64,000 nt of DNA from Solea solea (lineage: Eukaryota > Chordata > Actinopteri > Pleuronectiformes > Soleidae). Of the stretch, positions 1 through 11,569 are shown piece by piece. Location of the stretch: NCBI RefSeq assembly GCF_958295425.1, contig NC_081146.1, positions 11,392,985 to 11,456,984 on the forward strand. The letters run 5' to 3'. The notes beneath the pieces were generated by a model that was not told the DNA's origin, made no database searches, and saw nothing but the letters and a program-made list of their open reading frames with translations. How positions within the stretch are numbered: position 1 is the stretch's first letter; each line of letters starts with the position of its first letter. Position numbers and translations under genes: made by a program.

Positions 1-3000
1 TTTTGCAACAGATTTTCAAGGACTTAAGCAAGACTCTGAATTGCTAGATACACCAATTCTTGAAGACTACTCGGATGTCAGTAGCTGCTACTCGGATGCA
101 GATGTTGGTGGCACAAGACCGTCTTGTAAATTCATGGCAAGTAATCCAGTTCCTAAGTTTAAAACTGATGTTGGTCCTAAACACCACTCATTAGAATGGC
201 TTTTCAGCCCTACTGGAGATACATTTCCCATTGAGAGTCTGTGCCCTAAAATTTCAGAGACTAATGCAAATTTACCCAGGCCGTCAAACATGAAAGCTAT
301 TGGAAGTCAGGGTGTTGCAGATCAAAATCATTGCAATATTTGTCCTGATCAGAAACAAGAAAGGGATGTGGAGAGAGATTTCCTACAAAGAAAACATTCA
401 GACATCTTGATTTCTGGCCATGAAAATGTAACTGATAATAGAATAGTAGACTGCCCAGAGGAAGAGGAGCAGGTCACTGCAACTACTTCAACTAATGTGT
501 CTACATGTTACAATGAAAAAGAGGAATATAGTGATCTCAATTCCACAGATTGTCAAGATAGAATTACAGGACTGTACAAGCAGGACAAATTTGAAGTCCT
601 GAAAATGGAGAAAACAGAATCTGATTCATTTGATGAGCAGAATACCGGAATTCCCAACTGCAGTAACAGGGGTGATGAAAATTTACAGACTGACTCTCAT
701 GAAAAAGAAGAAATTATGTCAAACACTTCTCAATCATCTAATACGCAGAGTACTAAACTGTCAGATTCTAAAGATTGTAGTCATGATGATGAATCTTGTT
801 TGCACTTAAATGAGCACCAGTTGAATCGAAACAAAGCTCAGGACAGTGTTTGTAGTAGCCCCACTCTGATCAATGATTGTCATTTGATTGATACCAGTGG
901 CAAGAAAGAGCAACATTTTGCTTGTCATGCAGAAACCTGCTTAAAGTCACATAGCCCCAACACAGAGGACAATATGCATCCAGAAAATCATTTGACAAAT
1001 GCAGCCAATAACAGAAACACACCTTTTCCCCAAGATTCAAACCATAGTTGTTCTGATGTCACCAGAACCAGCCTCACTATTGCTACTGTTGACAAAAATG
1101 TGCAAAATGTTGCTGATCCTCCAGAATCCAGTGTACAGATGGACAAGTCAAGCGGAGATCTAAATCCTTGTCTTGAAAATGAGTGCACAGATCCAACGGA
1201 GAGGAAATATACAACCACCACCACTACAGACCCAAAGTCTAGTGACCCTGCTGTGTCAAGTGAATCTTCCATCTCGGAATCCATCTTAGATGCAAACATT
1301 CTCAAAACGAAATGGATGAGTGCAGAAAAGAATACAAATACATCCTCTGCTCCAGATCAGCAGCAGTCACTGGGTCAAGGTCCATTGATCCTACCACCTC
1401 AAAGTCTTACTGGAGATACTGACAAACATGGAAATGCACCCTCTTCTCCAGATGAGCAACAGTCAGCAGATGAAAGTCAATTGGCCAAACAACCTCAAAG
1501 TCTCAGTGGGGATGCTGATGAAAATACAAGAGAGTCATTGAAGGAAACTGACACACCTACAGAGGAACAGTCTGTGCTTGGCAGGCTGTATGGTGAACCT
1601 CTGTCAAGAGAAGACTCATCTGTCACAGGTGAAACCACACTTGACACAGGTGAATGTAATGAAATCTCTGTGGGCACACCTGACAGGAACACCATGGACT
1701 ATTCAGAACAAACACCTCAACTAATGACCTCTGCACAACTGAGAAAACATCTGCAGCCTGTTGTACTATTAGATCCCTTAGACTCAGTAAGTGGAATGAG
1801 TAACCTGTATCTCTGTGGAATTTGCCAGTACAAAACAGACAATGTTGATGGTCTAATTGAACACCAAATTGTTTCTCATTTCGTACACAGTTTTCAGTTT
1901 TGTAAGACATGTAATATTTACCTGTTGAGGAATGAGCAATCAGACGAGCATTTATGTGTTGTCACCAAAAAAAGCCCTCAGCTCTCTTCTGATACTAGCT
2001 TAAAGAGGAAGAGAAAAGGCAAACACAAATGCGATCGGTGCAAAATTACCTTTAAAAAATTAGTACAATATATCAGCCATATGCGGATTCACTCTGGCAT
2101 AACACCCTTTAAGTGCAGTGGATGTGGATTATATTTTTCACAGTCTTGTTCCCTCCGACGACACAAGCGTGTGCCTGGTAGATGCAAGTCAACAAACAAA
2201 GAAGTTACAAAGTCTGATGTAGTTACCAGCAAACCTGAAACACCACCACAAAATATTATGGTGCAGAAGAAAACAAATGCAAATTTGTCAGAATGTTACG
2301 TAAATCTTGTTGATATCTTTAAGGCTAAGACGTGTTCCTTATGTGATAAACATTTCTCAACTGTTAATCAGGCCCAAAAACACTATTATAATCTTCATAT
2401 GGGAAAGAATTTGAAAGCCTCATCAAATCAGATCACCACAAAGGTCAGTTGTGAGCCAATTCATAAAGTAGGAGATGGCAGGACAGCAGAAACATATAAC
2501 TGTCCATTTTGTCCACGGGTTTTCAAGTACTCCTTCAACAGGACTCGACATTTGCGTGACTGCGTCAGAGATTTAATAATTGGTGGCAAGGGAAAAGTTG
2601 GCAAAGCATACTGCTGTCCCTTGTGCCACACGTCCTTTACTACAACATCCAACCGAGCAAAGCATGTTAAGACTGTTTGCTTTAGAAGATATCTTAATCA
2701 GCTTTCAACAGAGAATGGTAAAACAAGGCAAAATGCTGAAGAGAAAAAAAAGAACGCTGAGCAGGAAACGCAGTCAAAGGAAACTGAGCAGCAAATGCAG
2801 TCAGAGGAAAGTGAACAGAAAATACGAGCAACCCCAAATGAACAGAAAAAACGAGCAACCCCAGCTTTGATAGCCCCCCAAAATTTTCCACAATACAAAT
2901 GCAATCTGTGTCCAGCTGTTTTTTATTATTCTTCGGGGAAATCCAGACACATGAAGAAACACGAGTTGTTTAAACTCACAGGCAAAATGTTCAAATACAG

Positions 3001-6000
3001 GAATACGCTGTTCTCTGTTATGTCCAAACCACAAACTATAAGAAGTACAAAGACTGATGAGAGTAAAGTTAACGTGGAGTTGGCTGATGACAATGGCAAG
3101 CTTTCCCTGAGTTGTCGTTTTTGTGAAAAAAAGATCAGTTCACAGCAGTTACTGAAGAAACATGAGCGAAATCACAGAGGTGAACGACCATACCCCTGTC
3201 TGGAATGTAAAAAAAGATTCAAGAAACATTGTCATTTGATGGTGCATAAAAATGTTCACAAGAGGAGGATACAGTGCACAATCTGCAAAAAGATTCTTCC
3301 AACTATTGGAGAGCTCATCCAGCATAGAGCTTTCCATGGTAAAAAGGGAATGCTTCAATGCCCAGACTGTCCTCTTCAGTTTGAGTTTCCTGTATATCTT
3401 CAAAGGCATGTGGAGGTCCATAAAAATAGAGAAAACAAGGAACCCCAGGAGAAAGAGCAACCATCATCTTCGCCACCACAATTCTTGGAATCTGTGAAAC
3501 AGCCAAATGAATTAAATCAACTACAGTGTTCCCTGTGCAAGGAGATATTTGAAGAAGCGCATGCATTGAGAAAGCATTGTCTGACACACATTACTGGGTC
3601 CTCATCCAACCAATGTCCATTCTGCAGACATAAATTCTCTCATCGCCGCTACTTAGTGCGTCACATGATCATACATACTGGAGACAAATCATTTTCCTGT
3701 ACAAACTGTGGAAAACAGTTTTTCCGTCATTTCTACCTTAAACTTCACAGAGAGAAGTGTTTGCCTGCTCAAACCCAAAATGTTAATACGGAGAGACTGT
3801 ACAAGTGCTCCTATTGCCCAAGGTCATTTTCAAAGAAAGATCGGCTGATTAATCATCACCTAGGCCACAAGACAAAGACTCTCCTTATGTGCTCCAGATG
3901 TGGCCAGTACTATGGAGTTAGAAAACTAAATCAACATCAGAGGGACTGTGGAGTGCCTTCAGAGATCAAGGCCAGTAATTTAAAACAAAGGATTTCTCAT
4001 TCAAACTTGAGAGCCCACAAAAAGCCTTTACAGTCTAAAGCCCACAAGGTCCTGCAGTTGAAATGCCCACACTGTACGCAGAGGTTTCGGTTCAAATCAC
4101 TACTGTTAAGACATCTTGTTTCACATACTGGTGTGCAACCCTACGCATGTGTGCACTGTGGTCACAGATACAGTAGTCAGTCATTGTGTTTTCAGCATGC
4201 AGCTTTATGTGATGGAGTTAACAAACGGGGACTATCCAATGGCAAAAGTGATGCCGAAGCAAATTTGCCAAGCATGCCACCTCTCAGTGAGGCGACACAG
4301 AAGCAAACAGAAGGTAAAGCTGAGCTGTACAAGTGCAAATTCTGCACCAAGACTTTCACAAAACCACGGTACCTGAGGAGTCACATTTTGACACACAATG
4401 AAGTGAAGCCTTATCGCTGCAAAGCCTGTGACAGCTGCTTTTCAAGGCATGATCATCTTAAAGTCCATCAGACTCATTGCAATGGGAAAAGAAGACAGCG
4501 ATTAGAAGTCCGTATCCCAAAAATCACTTTAAATGATGTTGGCAAGGGTTGGCAAAATAAGTTTCCCATTGAGTCAGCTGAAAAGCGGCCAACATTTGAT
4601 TGTGAAGACTGTTCAAGAAGCTTCCCTACCCAGGCTACGCTCTCCCGACATGTCACCATGTGCCATATTACAAAACGTTTAAAGTGTGAACGCTGTGGTG
4701 GCTCATTTGCTCATGAAAAATCTCTGAAGAAGCATAAGAAGAGTAAGAAGTGCAGAAGGGTCTCAATTGAAACAAAGGCCCCTTTACCACTGGAAACTAA
4801 TCCACCATCAGAAAAGGTGATGGAACCACTTGATGTGGTGAGAAACAGAATTGTAGACAGGATCAAGCCTTGTTCCAACAAAAAGCACAAATATGTGTGT
4901 GGTTATTGCCCCCGTACTTTTAACGACAGCCGAACATTAGTCATGCACATCCGCCTGCACACGGGAGAGAAGCCACATGCCTGTGAGCATTGTGGTGAAC
5001 GATTTATAAGGAAGGATTATGTGCTGCGTCATCTTGCAAAGTGCACCAAGAGAGAACAGCAAGTCACAGTGCTCTGTGATAGATGTGGAGGATTATTTTC
5101 TAGAGCCAACCTTGAAGATCACAAAACTCAATGCTCTGTAAAACCAAGTGTAACAGAGGCAAAAGACTGCCAAAGTCAACAGTCAGCCCCACAAAGCTCT
5201 CCAAAAGGATTTTCTTGTGCCTACTGTAGTTCCCGTTTCCTGCTGTTTTCACAGCTCCAAGAGCATTTTGTAAATGCTCACAAGCTGGAAACCATGGTTA
5301 CACCTCTGTCTACAGGATCCCTACAACACCACCTGTCAAATATACCTAATATCAAAGAAGAGCCTTTGGATGAGACCTGTGATGAACAGCTTAGTCATAG
5401 TGTCAATTTAACCTGTAAATTAGACACAGCACTGGAAACGCAACTTGTCTGCCCAGATTGCAATATGACCTTTTCAAACAAAGCTGGACTAGTTGGTCAT
5501 ATGCGAGTACACTCAAAGGATCAAGCGTATCACTGTCAAATATGCAACAAGGGTTTCTGGAACAGAAATCTTTTCCGCAATCACTACAGAAAATGTAAAT
5601 TAGGACAAACTGAAGAGAGGAGTACAACTCAGCCGTTGGAAAGCCCTTTGAAAGCACAGATTGATTTCGCTCTGGACGATTCTGTTTTGGTGTTCCATGA
5701 AGGCTCTGCGGCAACTGGCAGTGGGGTTTTGCAGACCAATTCTTTTTGCAAAGATGATCCAGAGGAATCAGAAGTAAACAAGGTTCAAAGCAAGTACCAA
5801 TGTTCAGAATGTGACAAAAGCTTCACAGATGGCTTATTGCTCATTAGTCACCTTGAAGACCATGGAAGAGAGGAACATCAGAAAAAGCACAATACATGTT
5901 CAAAATGCGGACGTGTGTGCTTAAGTCAGAGTGGTCTTGAAAAACACATGAAGTTTCATGGAATTAGCCAAAAATTCCCTTGCCCTGACTGCTCAAAGAT

Positions 6001-7861
6001 GTTTTACGTCTTGTCTGATCTTGAAGTCCATAGAACAAGTCATGACAAAAATAGACCTTATATTTGCAGACTTTGTAATCAAAGGTTCTGGACAAGACCA
6101 TCTTTGCATAATCACTACAGAGAAGAGCATCCATCTGTTGCATTTGCATGCCCTTTCTGTAGCAAGTCCTTTTCTGTCAAAAAATCACTGACAAGACACT
6201 TAAAAAAATGTCATCCAAAAGAGCACAAGGATCTTGCGAGGACTTTAAAGCAAAAGAGTGGCATAGAACAACAATCCAGCAGTCAAGTTAGTACAGCTGA
6301 TGAAAGTGATGATGGTGGAAAAAACAGTGAAGACAGTGATTCAGACTCTGCGCCATACTTTCCATGCCACGTTTGCAGCAAGACATTTCCAACATCAGAA
6401 AGCCTTGTGGATCATCAGCGATGTCACTTGGGTGAAAAGCCATTTGAATGCGAAGAATGTGGTAGATGTTTTTTCCAGGCGTCTCAGCTGCAGCAACACC
6501 AACGTATGCACAAGTCCGAATTTCAGTGTCAGGCGTGTGGCAGGGGATTTGTGACTCTTTTTGCACTGCGTACACACAAGCATACTCATGGCAAGAGCCG
6601 TCCATACCGCTGTTCAAAGTGTGACTTTAGTTTTACGGGCCCTTCACAGTTAGCAGAACATATGACCACCCACCGTGAAGAGAACTTCCCATGTGATGTC
6701 TGCAATCAAGTGTTTCTGTCAAAGACTAGTAGGGCTGAGCATAGGAAAAGCCACTCAAAATCTGATGATTGTCCCACATCTTCATATTCAAGAGTAAATA
6801 ATAAAAAGTCTCCTTCCTCTGAAAGCCCGTCAGTATTCTCCAAAGAACTCAAATATCGCTGTGGTGTTTGTAATAAGCGTTTCAAAGACCCAGAAGATCT
6901 CTCAGAGCATGGTTGCATGGCAGCCAAAGAGCGCTCATACTCTTGTTTAGACTGTGATAAACATTTTCTGCATGCTTCTCATCTGAAAAAGCACAGGAAC
7001 ACACATCATCCATCATGGTCAAGTACTGAATATCCATGCAATCTGTGCAACAGTAGTTTTGCCTCCCCTCAGTACTTCCTCAGCCATCTTAAGACCCATA
7101 TCAATCCTACAGATGTTGAAGGTAAAAACAGGCAGCCATTGCAAGATTACATATGTCCAGTTTGCCATTTATGTTTTACCAGTGTCAGTGAATTGATCGG
7201 GCATTTCCCTACACATCTTGCATCTACTACTGAATTTGAATGCACGGAATGCAGCCAGACCTTTTTAGGAAGCGAGGCTTTCCGCCAGCACCACTGTTCT
7301 CATCAACAGCATGAAAAAATTGAGTCCAAATACTCAGCTAAAGCATCTCCTTCACCTTATTATGAAGAAGCAGTAGATGAGGAGGAGGTTGATGTCACTG
7401 GAGAGGACTTGCACAATTGCCCAAGTTGCACAATGCAGTTCTCCTCCAAAAGCAGTCTCTTGGAACATCAAAATAAACAGCACCTAAATAATAAGCCATT
7501 CCAATGTGGGACCTGTGGAAAAACATTTGCATTGCGGCGGTACCTCAGAAGGCATGAGCTAAGGCACCAAACAGCGGTTATGCAGTCGAATGAAAACGGC
7601 CTCAAATGTACCCAGTGTGACAGCAAATTTGATACACCCCGTGAGCTATCTTTGCATGCAAAGCTGCATACAGAAACAGAAGTTGGACAATACCGTTGTG
7701 ATATGTGCTACAAGTCATTCAGCCAATGGGCTCTTCTTAAACGCCACCAGGAAAGTCATGTAGGTGAAGTTGTGTATGAATGCACAGAATGTGACAAAGC
7801 CTTTGCTTTTCCTCACCTACTGGAGGAACATCAGCAGACTCATGCTGGCTCCTCTCATTAA
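1..7861 (+). CDS. Gene 1: giant C2H2 zinc-finger protein, 5' partial
   Basis: The frame is open from base 2, so the true start is outside the window; the first in-window ATG is at 134, and TAA ends at 7861. 2619 residues are visible. The first ~570 are acidic and Ser/Thr/Gln-rich with no fold I recognise. From about nt 1730 come roughly 49 finger-like units to the C terminus, with long linkers and few TGEKP joints. Many second fingers end in Cys instead of His (C2HC), for example near nt 2140, 3740, 4180, 5020 and 5570. An acidic run (SEDSDSDS) lies near nt 6330, and a sumoylation-like IKEEP near nt 5350. The family binds DNA, RNA or protein in the nucleus; targets cannot be read here. The nt 1730-1960 module recurs in genes 2 and 3. 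Codon use is uninterrupted, with no frameshift. Identity beyond 'multi-finger nuclear protein' is not recognised. Confidence 0.93.
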   Translation, partial: FATDFQGLKQDSELLDTPILEDYSDVSSCYSDADVGGTRPSCKFMASNPVPKFKTDVGPKHHSLEWLFSPTGDTFPIESLCPKISETNANLPRPSNMKAIGSQGVADQNHCNICPDQKQERDVERDFLQRKHSDILISGHENVTDNRIVDCPEEEEQVTATTSTNVSTCYNEKEEYSDLNSTDCQDRITGLYKQDKFEVLKMEKTESDSFDEQNTGIPNCSNRGDENLQTDSHEKEEIMSNTSQSSNTQSTKLSDSKDCSHDDESCLHLNEHQLNRNKAQDSVCSSPTLINDCHLIDTSGKKEQHFACHAETCLKSHSPNTEDNMHPENHLTNAANNRNTPFPQDSNHSCSDVTRTSLTIATVDKNVQNVADPPESSVQMDKSSGDLNPCLENECTDPTERKYTTTTTTDPKSSDPAVSSESSISESILDANILKTKWMSAEKNTNTSSAPDQQQSLGQGPLILPPQSLTGDTDKHGNAPSSPDEQQSADESQLAKQPQSLSGDADENTRESLKETDTPTEEQSVLGRLYGEPLSREDSSVTGETTLDTGECNEISVGTPDRNTMDYSEQTPQLMTSAQLRKHLQPVVLLDPLDSVSGMSNLYLCGICQYKTDNVDGLIEHQIVSHFVHSFQFCKTCNIYLLRNEQSDEHLCVVTKKSPQLSSDTSLKRKRKGKHKCDRCKITFKKLVQYISHMRIHSGITPFKCSGCGLYFSQSCSLRRHKRVPGRCKSTNKEVTKSDVVTSKPETPPQNIMVQKKTNANLSECYVNLVDIFKAKTCSLCDKHFSTVNQAQKHYYNLHMGKNLKASSNQITTKVSCEPIHKVGDGRTAETYNCPFCPRVFKYSFNRTRHLRDCVRDLIIGGKGKVGKAYCCPLCHTSFTTTSNRAKHVKTVCFRRYLNQLSTENGKTRQNAEEKKKNAEQETQSKETEQQMQSEESEQKIRATPNEQKKRATPALIAPQNFPQYKCNLCPAVFYYSSGKSRHMKKHELFKLTGKMFKYRNTLFSVMSKPQTIRSTKTDESKVNVELADDNGKLSLSCRFCEKKISSQQLLKKHERNHRGERPYPCLECKKRFKKHCHLMVHKNVHKRRIQCTICKKILPTIGELIQHRAFHGKKGMLQCPDCPLQFEFPVYLQRHVEVHKNRENKEPQEKEQPSSSPPQFLESVKQPNELNQLQCSLCKEIFEEAHALRKHCLTHITGSSSNQCPFCRHKFSHRRYLVRHMIIHTGDKSFSCTNCGKQFFRHFYLKLHREKCLPAQTQNVNTERLYKCSYCPRSFSKKDRLINHHLGHKTKTLLMCSRCGQYYGVRKLNQHQRDCGVPSEIKASNLKQRISHSNLRAHKKPLQSKAHKVLQLKCPHCTQRFRFKSLLLRHLVSHTGVQPYACVHCGHRYSSQSLCFQHAALCDGVNKRGLSNGKSDAEANLPSMPPLSEATQKQTEGKAELYKCKFCTKTFTKPRYLRSHILTHNEVKPYRCKACDSCFSRHDHLKVHQTHCNGKRRQRLEVRIPKITLNDVGKGWQNKFPIESAEKRPTFDCEDCSRSFPTQATLSRHVTMCHITKRLKCERCGGSFAHEKSLKKHKKSKKCRRVSIETKAPLPLETNPPSEKVMEPLDVVRNRIVDRIKPCSNKKHKYVCGYCPRTFNDSRTLVMHIRLHTGEKPHACEHCGERFIRKDYVLRHLAKCTKREQQVTVLCDRCGGLFSRANLEDHKTQCSVKPSVTEAKDCQSQQSAPQSSPKGFSCAYCSSRFLLFSQLQEHFVNAHKLETMVTPLSTGSLQHHLSNIPNIKEEPLDETCDEQLSHSVNLTCKLDTALETQLVCPDCNMTFSNKAGLVGHMRVHSKDQAYHCQICNKGFWNRNLFRNHYRKCKLGQTEERSTTQPLESPLKAQIDFALDDSVLVFHEGSAATGSGVLQTNSFCKDDPEESEVNKVQSKYQCSECDKSFTDGLLLISHLEDHGREEHQKKHNTCSKCGRVCLSQSGLEKHMKFHGISQKFPCPDCSKMFYVLSDLEVHRTSHDKNRPYICRLCNQRFWTRPSLHNHYREEHPSVAFACPFCSKSFSVKKSLTRHLKKCHPKEHKDLARTLKQKSGIEQQSSSQVSTADESDDGGKNSEDSDSDSAPYFPCHVCSKTFPTSESLVDHQRCHLGEKPFECEECGRCFFQASQLQQHQRMHKSEFQCQACGRGFVTLFALRTHKHTHGKSRPYRCSKCDFSFTGPSQLAEHMTTHREENFPCDVCNQVFLSKTSRAEHRKSHSKSDDCPTSSYSRVNNKKSPSSESPSVFSKELKYRCGVCNKRFKDPEDLSEHGCMAAKERSYSCLDCDKHFLHASHLKKHRNTHHPSWSSTEYPCNLCNSSFASPQYFLSHLKTHINPTDVEGKNRQPLQDYICPVCHLCFTSVSELIGHFPTHLASTTEFECTECSQTFLGSEAFRQHHCSHQQHEKIESKYSAKASPSPYYEEAVDEEEVDVTGEDLHNCPSCTMQFSSKSSLLEHQNKQHLNNKPFQCGTCGKTFALRRYLRRHELRHQTAVMQSNENGLKCTQCDSKFDTPRELSLHAKLHTETEVGQYRCDMCYKSFSQWALLKRHQESHVGEVVYECTECDKAFAFPHLLEEHQQTHAGSSH

Positions 7862-8540
7862 TGACTGTAAAATACCATGTACCGTATCCTCCCCTTAAAA
7901 TATCTGTACATACCCTTGTAACTTCAAGTTGAATTTACCTCAATTTGCAATCCCAATCCAGATGCTTTTTTTGGGGAGGGGGCTGATGTAAGAATATAAA
8001 GCTTGTCATGCTGTGCTACTATGACAGAGTATCTTCAACTTGCTCTATTGACATTGTGTATGTATGTATGTACAGATTAACAGTTCGAATATTGAGATAT
8101 ACATACTGTACATTAGCCACATATTCTCTTGACAGTGTTTGTAAATCTTGTGACAAAATTTGTTTGTGAACAGTGCAAACAAAGAATGAATGCCTTGGAC
8201 AAAGGCCACAGTTTCTGATCAAATATGATCGTTTCTGATTTTTGACATTTATTTTAAAATTGATTTGTTGTAAAATAGATTTCAAACTGGTTGTTTTTAC
8301 TGGTATTTTCTATGGCATGACATGTACAAAGGTAATTTTGTACTTCTCAGTTCATGTTTCTGTGTTGACCATAGGTTTATTTTTTGATATTGAGGGGTAT
8401 CTTCTACAGACACTCAAAAGATTTATTGAGTTATTGAATATCTTTTTTTCAAAACCCTGAGGATGTTGGTTTTCATACTGAATTGAATTGATGTTTTCAG
8501 TTGATAAAAAGTTCAATAAAAAAACAAAAAAAAAAACAAT
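7862..8540 (+). other. 3' UTR of gene 1 with poly(A) signal
   Basis: AT-rich untranslated stretch directly after the gene 1 stop. The first AATAAA is at 8515-8520, followed by an A-rich run, so cleavage is expected within about 30 bases. No other coding signal is seen here. Confidence 0.7.
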
Positions 8541-8618
8541 CTGGTGGTGTTATTTGATCTTTTAGTATTGATCCCACAAATGCAAATTAGTGCTGATGTG
8601 AATTCACTAACCGTGCAT

Positions 8619-8880
8619 CAGGGCTGGGCACTAATTCAATTATGATGTATTTTGACAAAGGTATCAACATAAGAGGTTTTATAAACAGTACTGTGCATAT
8701 TCCGGTAGTAAAGTATGCTGTTTAGTTAAAAAAAAAAAAAAAAAAATCAATTCTAATTGTTGTACTAATTCACAATAAACAAATAGCTAACAGAAGAAAA
8801 ATCTAAAATCAATATTTTTGTGTGACCACTAAATCAATTCTTATACATACAGTATCACAAATTTCAAAATTTTGTAGAGT
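8619..8880. repeat. Fragment of a hAT-like miniature element (CAGGGCTGGGCA end)
   Basis: It begins with CAGGGCTGGGCA, the same 12-base end (one mismatch) that bounds the complete element at 13569-13912. I could not find the opposite end, so the right limit is approximate. It contains an 18-base A run near 8730. Confidence 0.45.
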
Positions 8881-9618
8881 TATTGTCAGGTATATGATTA
8901 ACCAATTATAGCAAACAAGTGCTAATGATGATCATTTTCATATGCATAATTATTTCATTAACTGAAACACAAACAGCGGTGTAGGAGGAACTGGTTGAGG
9001 AACAACAAAAGTACAGCAATAAGAGACAGAGTAGTTCTACATCAGCAAGGTCTCTCCCAAGAACAGGTTTCAAAGCAGAAAGAATTTCAAGATGTTCATG
9101 TTGAAAAAGCACAAAGAAACGGGCAACGTTGAGGATCCAGGTACACCCATTGACTGTCCAAAGATGTTGTGATAATTACTGATATTGACTTACTTTAAGT
9201 TTTCTTAGTGTGATGCATTGTGGTATTTTTCTTCTGTTCTTAACATTAATTAATTGTGCAGAAAGACAGCTGTGTTTGCAGTGATTAGAAGAGATCATCT
9301 GCCTCCATCTTGTCCGATCCCATATTGTAAGTCACAGCTGAGATAGAAATACTAGCACCTGCAACATCAGTACTACCAGAACACCACTTACAAGGCATAT
9401 AGTATTACTAATTAAAATACTAAATATGAATTAAAGTATATAATAAGTACTGGTACAAAGTGTAAAAGCATCTGTCTGCCAAGAAGTTACAATGGTGTCC
9501 TCACAGACTCTAAAAATATGCCGAAATATCTTGTTTTGCTATCTAGAAACAGACCTGAGAGCAGCCATGTCATACTCCCAAGCATGGGGAAGAATTAATT
9601 ACCAGTGAAAATTAACTT

Positions 9619-9945
9619 GGCCACACAGCAGTATACACGCAGTGGATAACATTGTTGCCTCACAGCATGAGGGTCACCAGTTTGACTGAGGGCCTTTCTG
9701 TGTGGAGTTTGCATATTCTCCCGTTTACTCATGGATTTTCTGTGGGTACTCCGGCTTCCTCCCACAGTCCAAGAACATGCAGATTAGGTTAACTGGACAC
9801 TCCTGTGATGGACTGGCGACTTGTCCACAGTGTGCCACATCTTTCACCATATGTCAGCAGGGATTGGCTCCAGCCACCGGAGACTCTCATGTGGAGGACA
9901 AAGCGGAAGACAATGAGAGAGTGAGTGAAAGTTTACTTCTTGGGA
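9619..9945 (+). repeat. SINE-like dispersed repeat, degraded copy
   Basis: Contains the familiar fish-repeat blocks GGCCTTTCTGTGTGGAGTTT and CCTCCCACAGTCCAAGAACA, and a tail with GTGGAGGACAAAGCGGAAGA. It is the same family as the better preserved copy at 40053-40412. The short open frame inside it is not a gene. Confidence 0.7.
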
Positions 9946-10690
9946 AAAATTAAAAAGTTTGACTGACCATGGTCAAAGGTGAATCCAGATTGATGACCCC
10001 CTGTCATTATGGGTATGTTCACACTCCAGCTCTTTGTGGTTGTGAAAGAATTTGCTCCTATGATGCTTCAACAGGTTTATTTTTGACATATGACCTAAAG
10101 ATTAATATCCCAACTCAATGAATAGGTCAAGGGTGTTGCCTTGAGAATATCAGGTAGGAACATGATCATGGTTCACATTAACAATCTTCTTTTTTTATGT
10201 GATTAGGTGTCTCACCAAGTGAATAAAACACTATATATAAATGATTGATAAATAAACTTAGCTAATTCAGCAGTTGATTGAGGAATTACCAATAATATTC
10301 ATGGTACAAATACGTTATAATACATTACATGGAAAAAGTAAGAAAAACAGGCAAAAAATATTGTATAACAAAAATTAAACAAATTAATAATCTAATATTT
10401 TGTTATTGTTAAATGGGGAGGAAGTTGAGTAAACAACACGTAGATTGAGTAGAAGTGAGGACAATGTAAATTAAAACAGGAAAGAGACATTATTTCATAC
10501 ACTGGGCGCATACCTGTAATTGTTGTACATAGTTGCTTTTTCTTGAAAAAGTTGTAATAAAATATTTAATACAAACAGACATTGTAGAAATAGTGTCCTT
10601 TTGATTTAATGACAATGAGGTATATTTGGCTTTTAGTAATTTGTTTAATATTAATATAAATAATGAAGATGGCAAAAAAAAGAAAGATGA
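9946..10690. other. AT-rich intergenic stretch, nothing recognised
   Basis: Between the repeat at 9619-9945 and the GC-richer promoter of gene 2, I see only AT-rich sequence with no supported open frame, RNA gene or terminal repeat. Confidence 0.5.
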
Positions 10691-11298
10691 AATAAATTGT
10701 GAATTTCCGGAAGAGCTCGTATTAAGTGCGCATGCTCCGATGTCGCGTCTTTGGCGCCTGCAGCAGCTGCAGAGCTTCAGCCTCAGCTTTAGCTCAGCTC
10801 GACTCGACTCAGCTCGCTGCTCTTCTTCTTCCTCCTGGCACACACAGCATCGCGTCGCTTCAGCAGCACAGAGCGGAGCCTCGTTTCCCCTGAGAGTTTA
10901 TGCCTCCGCATGAGCAGATGTGTGCGGGGCCATTGCTTCTCCTCCCCTCGCCAACCCTTTGTGGTTCCTCTCTGAAGAGAATCGCTGGGTCTGCTGTGGC
11001 TGGTGTGTATATGGAGGTACGTGCGGTTGGGTGTTGTTGTTGTTGTGCAGCAGCAGCAGAAGCAGGAGTAGGAGCAGGACCAGCTACCGAGGTCGAGGCT
11101 GCTAGCTTGCTAACGTTAGTCCATTTTCCGGCCTTCACCGGGAACGTGGCCGGGCACCTCCTCTTCCTGAAGCGCTTCCCTTCACCAGAGAACCGTTAGC
11201 GGTTTGTTTGTGGTCAGAAGCGAAGCGAGCTGACGAGAGCGTACGCGAGAAGCTCGTTACTGCCAGGGTCTTGGCAAAGAGATACTGCGCGTGTAAAG
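10691..11298 (+). promoter_or_regulatory. Probable promoter and non-coding first exon of gene 2
   Basis: Base composition shifts abruptly to GC-rich, CpG-containing sequence. An ETS-type CCGGAAG is at 10707-10713, followed by an NRF1-like TGCGCATGC. Two possible splice donors follow: GAG|GTACGT after 11016 and AAAG|GTAAAA after 11298. The acceptor at 14815-14816 would join either to the coding exon. The true transcription start and donor cannot be decided by eye; cDNA would settle it. Confidence 0.55.
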
Positions 11299-11569
11299 GT
11301 AAAATGTATTAAGTGAAATACTGTATTTTGTTCACAGTCGTATCTGGAGGTCGTCTGCTCCGCTCATGGTGGCGTTTTTTATGTTTCGGCTGTGATGTTG
11401 TCCATCATGTGTTTGATCTACCTCATTTGAACGTGAACCTCAGTGGTGGTGGTGGTGGATGTTGTTGTTTACTGATGTGTGAACACATGCTGTGATCTTT
11501 AGTGATCACTGATTCTGAAGCATTTCTATAATGATGAATATAATGGTGGTAATAATAATACTAAAACAT

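Noticed and set aside
9702..9953. 83-residue protein
   Set aside because: It lies wholly within a SINE-like repeat.
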